Assembly: GCA_002398365.1 (NCBI GenBank)
Contig: DGYK01000037.1
Span: 1 to 43,020 of the forward strand
Direction of reading: 5' to 3'
Length of the DNA stretch: 43,020 nt
Origin: Flammeovirgaceae bacterium UBA5008
GTDB lineage: Bacteria > Bacteroidota > Bacteroidia > Cytophagales > Cyclobacteriaceae
Shown here: one piece after another, positions 40,747 through 43,020 of the stretch
Layout: the number at the start of each line of letters is the position of its first letter
Numbering within the stretch: position 1 is the first letter of the stretch
Notes under the pieces: model-generated
Database searches by the model: none
The model's input: only the letters and a program-made list of their open reading frames with translations
What the model was told of the DNA's origin: nothing
Program-made: the position numbers and the translations under genes

Positions 40747-41673
40747 TTACTTTTTTTCTTCGTAATTCTGGAACGTATACATCACACCGAGGGAAAGTGC
40801 CTGACTCAATTGTACATCTTTATCCTGTGCATAAAAATACATCAGAATTCCTCCCAGACTGACATTAACAAACTTGTTCACTTTGGCGGTTAAGTTCAGG
40901 TCTAACCGATGGTCGATTTTATTGACATCAATCTTTTCGTAATCCATGAACAAAACATAACGCCATTTTAAGTTGATGTTTTCGGCTATGTCTTTGTTGT
41001 ACTCTGCCAGCATCTGAAATGCCAACCACTGAAAGCGTGTAGACTCGTTGGGATTGACACCAAATGGAGTTGGATTGGTAACCGGATCATAGTAGCTGCC
41101 AATTTCCTTTACAATTGTTAAGCGCGGTGAAAAGGGAGAAAGGCGAAGCTTAAAATAATCGGCCGGGTGGTATTCAAAACCCAACGCTGCGGTAATATAG
41201 GCGGGCGCAAAAATATCCGAAATCAGCTTTGGCTGTTCTACCCCATTAGCATCTTTGGTGTAGGTATAACCACCAGCAAACTGCGACTGGAAGTTAGCTG
41301 ACACCGACAAGTCCCATTTGTCGCTGAGCGCGCGACCGTATTTGGTATCCAAAAAAATACGGTCAATGGTTTTGCGGTAGCCTTGACCCTGGTTATTGAC
41401 CATACCGTAAGAAAGATCAATTTCATTATCCCAAGATACTTTGTCCTTTTTGTAGTTGGCTTTGTAATTGAGCATGGCCGTGAAACCGATCGAATTAACA
41501 CCACCCGCCTTCCAATTGGAAGAGAAGGAGGCCTGATTCAAATTAAGGCCGGCTTTGAATGCTTTTTTCCAGTGGGTAAGGGTATCTACTTTTACTACCT
41601 GCCCTTGCACAGAGGCAGAAAGCAGTAAAAACAGAACAAAAGATAAAAGAGGTGATGTGGGGATTTTTCTCAT
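40747..41673 (-). CDS. DUF3078 outer-membrane beta-barrel protein
   Basis: A 308-residue exported protein of the DUF3078 family. A signal peptide (residues 1-24, ending VQGQ) leads to THWKKAFKAGLNLNQASFSS and NWKAGGVNSIGFTAML, the family's conserved beginning. The remainder shows alternating polar/hydrophobic strands typical of an outer-membrane beta-barrel (for example FKLRLSPFSPRLTIVKEIGS and WLAFQMLAEYNKDI). The last residues, MYTFQNYEEKK, lack the usual terminal Phe, although aromatic residues are close. Family function is unknown. It is expressed ahead of the GNAT and HerA-like genes, 14 bases from the former. Confidence 0.88.
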   Translation of the reverse strand: MRKIPTSPLLSFVLFLLLSASVQGQVVKVDTLTHWKKAFKAGLNLNQASFSSNWKAGGVNSIGFTAMLNYKANYKKDKVSWDNEIDLSYGMVNNQGQGYRKTIDRIFLDTKYGRALSDKWDLSVSANFQSQFAGGYTYTKDANGVEQPKLISDIFAPAYITAALGFEYHPADYFKLRLSPFSPRLTIVKEIGSYYDPVTNPTPFGVNPNESTRFQWLAFQMLAEYNKDIAENINLKWRYVLFMDYEKIDVNKIDHRLDLNLTAKVNKFVNVSLGGILMYFYAQDKDVQLSQALSLGVMYTFQNYEEKK

Positions 41674-41726
41674 GGCTAGTTAATGATAAAACTAGCGCAA
41701 GATAACAAACCTATCGAATTACCCGA

Positions 41727-42146
41727 TTACAGGTTGCTGAGCTTAATTTCGTCTAAAGCTACTTCAGTAAGTGGCTTTGTAATGAACTTAATGACGAAGT
41801 TGTTATTCACGATTTTATCGATATCACGCTTGTTATCCGAACTTGACAGAATGATGACTTTACACTTGTTGCGTACCAATTCACCAAACTTTTCAAATTC
41901 GTAGAGGAAAACAAACCCGTCTACGATTGGCATATTGATATCCAAGAAGATAATGCTTGGTAAGTTATCCGCGTCTTTTTCAAATTCCTTCAGATAATCA
42001 AGGGCACCCTTTCCGGAGCTTTTTACTTCTACGCGCTTGGCGAATTTCGTGATCTCGATAATACGTTTGCTGATAAAATTATCGGTGTCATTATCATCCA
42101 CTAACATCACAAGATCGAGCACTTTGGCGGACGTTTCAGTCAACAT
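41727..42146 (-). CDS. Single-domain response regulator
   Basis: A 139-residue CheY-like receiver without an output domain. The acidic pair is Asp17-Asp18 in LVDDNDTDN, the phospho-acceptor is Asp69 in FLDINMP, the Thr/Ser switch is Ser101-103 in ILSSS, and the conserved Lys is Lys124 in ITKPL. ISKRIIEITK is the first helix, matching the subfamily common in Bacteroidota that carries DNDxDNFI. It could act through protein contacts, for example with a histidine-kinase phosphorelay. No partner kinase is encoded here. A promoter match lies at 42191-42198; the 53-base gap to the DUF3078 gene suggests separate units. Confidence 0.93.
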   Translation of the reverse strand: MLTETSAKVLDLVMLVDDNDTDNFISKRIIEITKFAKRVEVKSSGKGALDYLKEFEKDADNLPSIIFLDINMPIVDGFVFLYEFEKFGELVRNKCKVIILSSSDNKRDIDKIVNNNFVIKFITKPLTEVALDEIKLSNL

Positions 42147-42190
42147 TCTATTTTCTGTTTTTTCGGTATCAACAAACTAAATCAATACTA

Positions 42191-42198
42191 CAAAAATA
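42191..42198 (-). promoter_or_regulatory. Candidate -7 box TATTTTTG for the response regulator gene
   Basis: A full match to TAnnTTTG on the minus strand, 44 bases upstream of ATG 42146. Transcription would start near 42184, giving a leader of about 38 bases. Confidence 0.45.
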
Positions 42199-42284
42199 AG
42201 GTATTAAATCGACACTGCATGATGCTCCAACGACCTTAACTCATTTAAGTAAGAATTTGATGCACTAAAATATAAAAAAGATGG

Positions 42285-43020
42285 TTACTTCTTACGTATT
42301 TTTAATTTTTCTCCCTCTTTCACAGTTAATTCTTTCTTGTCATTCCACGTCATTAAATCTTTGATAGTCACCCCATACTGCCTGGCAATTGCATAGAGGG
42401 TATCACTATCCTTCACTACGTGGTAGGTTTCATTGATGCGGGTGACGGAGGTACTATCGGCATGTACTGTTTGGGCTGATTTGCGAACAAATAGGCTCAA
42501 CTGTTGACCTTGATAGAGCTTACTCTGTGCCGTCAGTTTATTCCACTCAATTAAATCGACTACCGATACCTGATAAATCTTGGCGATGGAATAAAATGTT
42601 TCGCCTTTAACCACCGTGTGAACAATCGCAGAGTCGGGTTCAGTAATGGAAGATTCTTCTGAAATAGCCGGTGTTTCTTTTACGGGCAACGCAACCTCTT
42701 CCTCCGGTTGGGGTTCAATCGTTTTCGTAGGAGGTGTATCAGTGGTAGTTGCAGGCTTCACATCCCAATTGAATGTTTCATTTGCCAAGGCAATCACCTC
42801 CTGATTACTAAATACAACTTGCTTTTCAGGAATGGGCTGTGACCGCTGCGCACTTAGCCAGATCACCGATCCTACTTTCAGCGGTTGGTCGATCAGTTCT
42901 TTATTCCATTTTTTCAGCTTGCGCATTTGTACTCCGTATTGCTGGCTGATGGACCACCAATCGTCTCCTAATTGTACCTTGTGCTGTGCAACCGATGCGG
43001 TTGCACAGCACAAGGTACAA
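42285..43020 (-). CDS. Secreted protein with three LysM domains, 5' end cut by the window
   Basis: At least 244 residues of a peptidoglycan-binding protein. Three LysM modules are visible: VQLGDDWWSISQQYGV near the start of the visible part, VVKGETFYSIAKIYQV in the middle, and VVKDSDTLYAIARQYGV at the end. The first two are separated by a Pro/Glu-rich linker (PPTKTIEPQPEEEVALP). LysM domains bind N-acetylglucosamine-containing glycans such as peptidoglycan; no catalytic domain is present. A TTG at 43013 could be read as a start, but the frame stays open to the edge and the residues TLCCATASVAQ look like the end of a signal peptide. That part lies inside a perfect inverted repeat, so the true N-terminus is uncertain. 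Confidence 0.8.
   Translation of the reverse strand, partial: CTLCCATASVAQHKVQLGDDWWSISQQYGVQMRKLKKWNKELIDQPLKVGSVIWLSAQRSQPIPEKQVVFSNQEVIALANETFNWDVKPATTTDTPPTKTIEPQPEEEVALPVKETPAISEESSITEPDSAIVHTVVKGETFYSIAKIYQVSVVDLIEWNKLTAQSKLYQGQQLSLFVRKSAQTVHADSTSVTRINETYHVVKDSDTLYAIARQYGVTIKDLMTWNDKKELTVKEGEKLKIRKK
42972..43020. repeat. Perfect 23-bp inverted repeat with a 3-base loop at the window end
   Basis: The left arm (42972-42994, starting TTGTACCTTGTGC) is the exact reverse complement of the right arm (42998-43020), separated by ATG. The right arm ends at the last base of the window. The repeat lies within the presumed signal-peptide codons of the LysM gene. A fold-back artefact at a contig end is a likely cause; a real hairpin cannot be excluded. 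Confidence 0.85.

Noticed and set aside
1..43020. CRISPR arrays, tRNA or rRNA genes, insertion sequences, phage genes
   Set aside because: No direct repeats with unique spacers, no cloverleaf or rRNA-like sequence, and no transposase, integrase or phage structural protein was seen. The 21-bp and 63-bp arrays lack spacers.

Overview
The window looks like chromosomal DNA of a Bacteroidota bacterium, most likely of the Cytophagales type. The evidence is the protein families (DUF1573, DUF3078, DUF4296, DUF3822, HYC_CC_PP, a BatA-type cluster, a carboxypeptidase-regulatory-domain TonB receptor), the near absence of Shine-Dalgarno sequences, and repeated matches to the Bacteroidota -7 promoter box TAnnTTTG just upstream of genes. 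No rRNA, tRNA, CRISPR array, insertion sequence or prophage is visible. Genes are tightly packed and several convergent pairs overlap at their stop codons. Both window ends cut a gene.

Layout. 1-5.2 kb: the end of a bile acid:sodium symporter coupled to a lysophospholipid acyltransferase; a minus-strand group (macro-domain protein, membrane protein, and a two-helix small protein broken by an in-frame stop); a 13-unit 21-bp degenerate tandem array; a VOC/glyoxalase protein overlapping a saccharopine-dehydrogenase-family gene. 5.3-5.8 kb: cytidine deaminase.

6.0-17.3 kb is the most interesting block. In one direction it holds CheR, a receiver-less CheB, a membrane-anchored GAF protein, a 1119-residue sensor phosphatase (extracytoplasmic sensor, HAMP, GAF, coiled coil, two PAS, SpoIIE/PP2C), a SiaB-type kinase, a SiaC-type regulatory phosphoprotein, and a 1025-residue ABCG-type transporter with a TerB-like N-terminus. 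A lipoprotein and a secreted protein follow behind their own promoter and end at a bidirectional terminator. The phosphatase/kinase/phosphoprotein trio matches the SiaA-SiaB-SiaC partner switch of Pseudomonas, but no diguanylate cyclase (SiaD) is present; the transporter occupies the place where an output protein would be expected.

17.3-23 kb: mutS2 with a DUF4296 lipoprotein (minus), diverging from a three-gene aerotolerance-type cluster (DUF58 protein, membrane protein, BatA VWA protein) that has no MoxR ATPase beside it. 23-26 kb: a minus-strand metal-handling operon (HYC_CC_PP protein, secreted HMA protein, TonB receptor). 26-28.3 kb: a GH3-family acyl-amide synthetase coupled to a LysE-type exporter. 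28.4-34.5 kb: housekeeping genes (PLP homeostasis protein, DUF423, DUF1573, two Nudix hydrolases, DUF3822, coaD, pyrE, DUF3052). 34.5-38.2 kb: two lipoproteins resembling the LPP20 family, a secreted thioredoxin-like protein, a small membrane protein and a cysteine-cluster protein. 38.3-38.6 kb: a second array, with 63-bp units built from three 21-bp monomers. 38.6-43 kb: HerA-like ATPase, GNAT acetyltransferase, DUF3078 outer-membrane protein, single-domain response regulator, and a LysM protein running off the end. The last 49 bases form a perfect 23-bp inverted repeat, which may be biological or a contig-end fold-back artefact.
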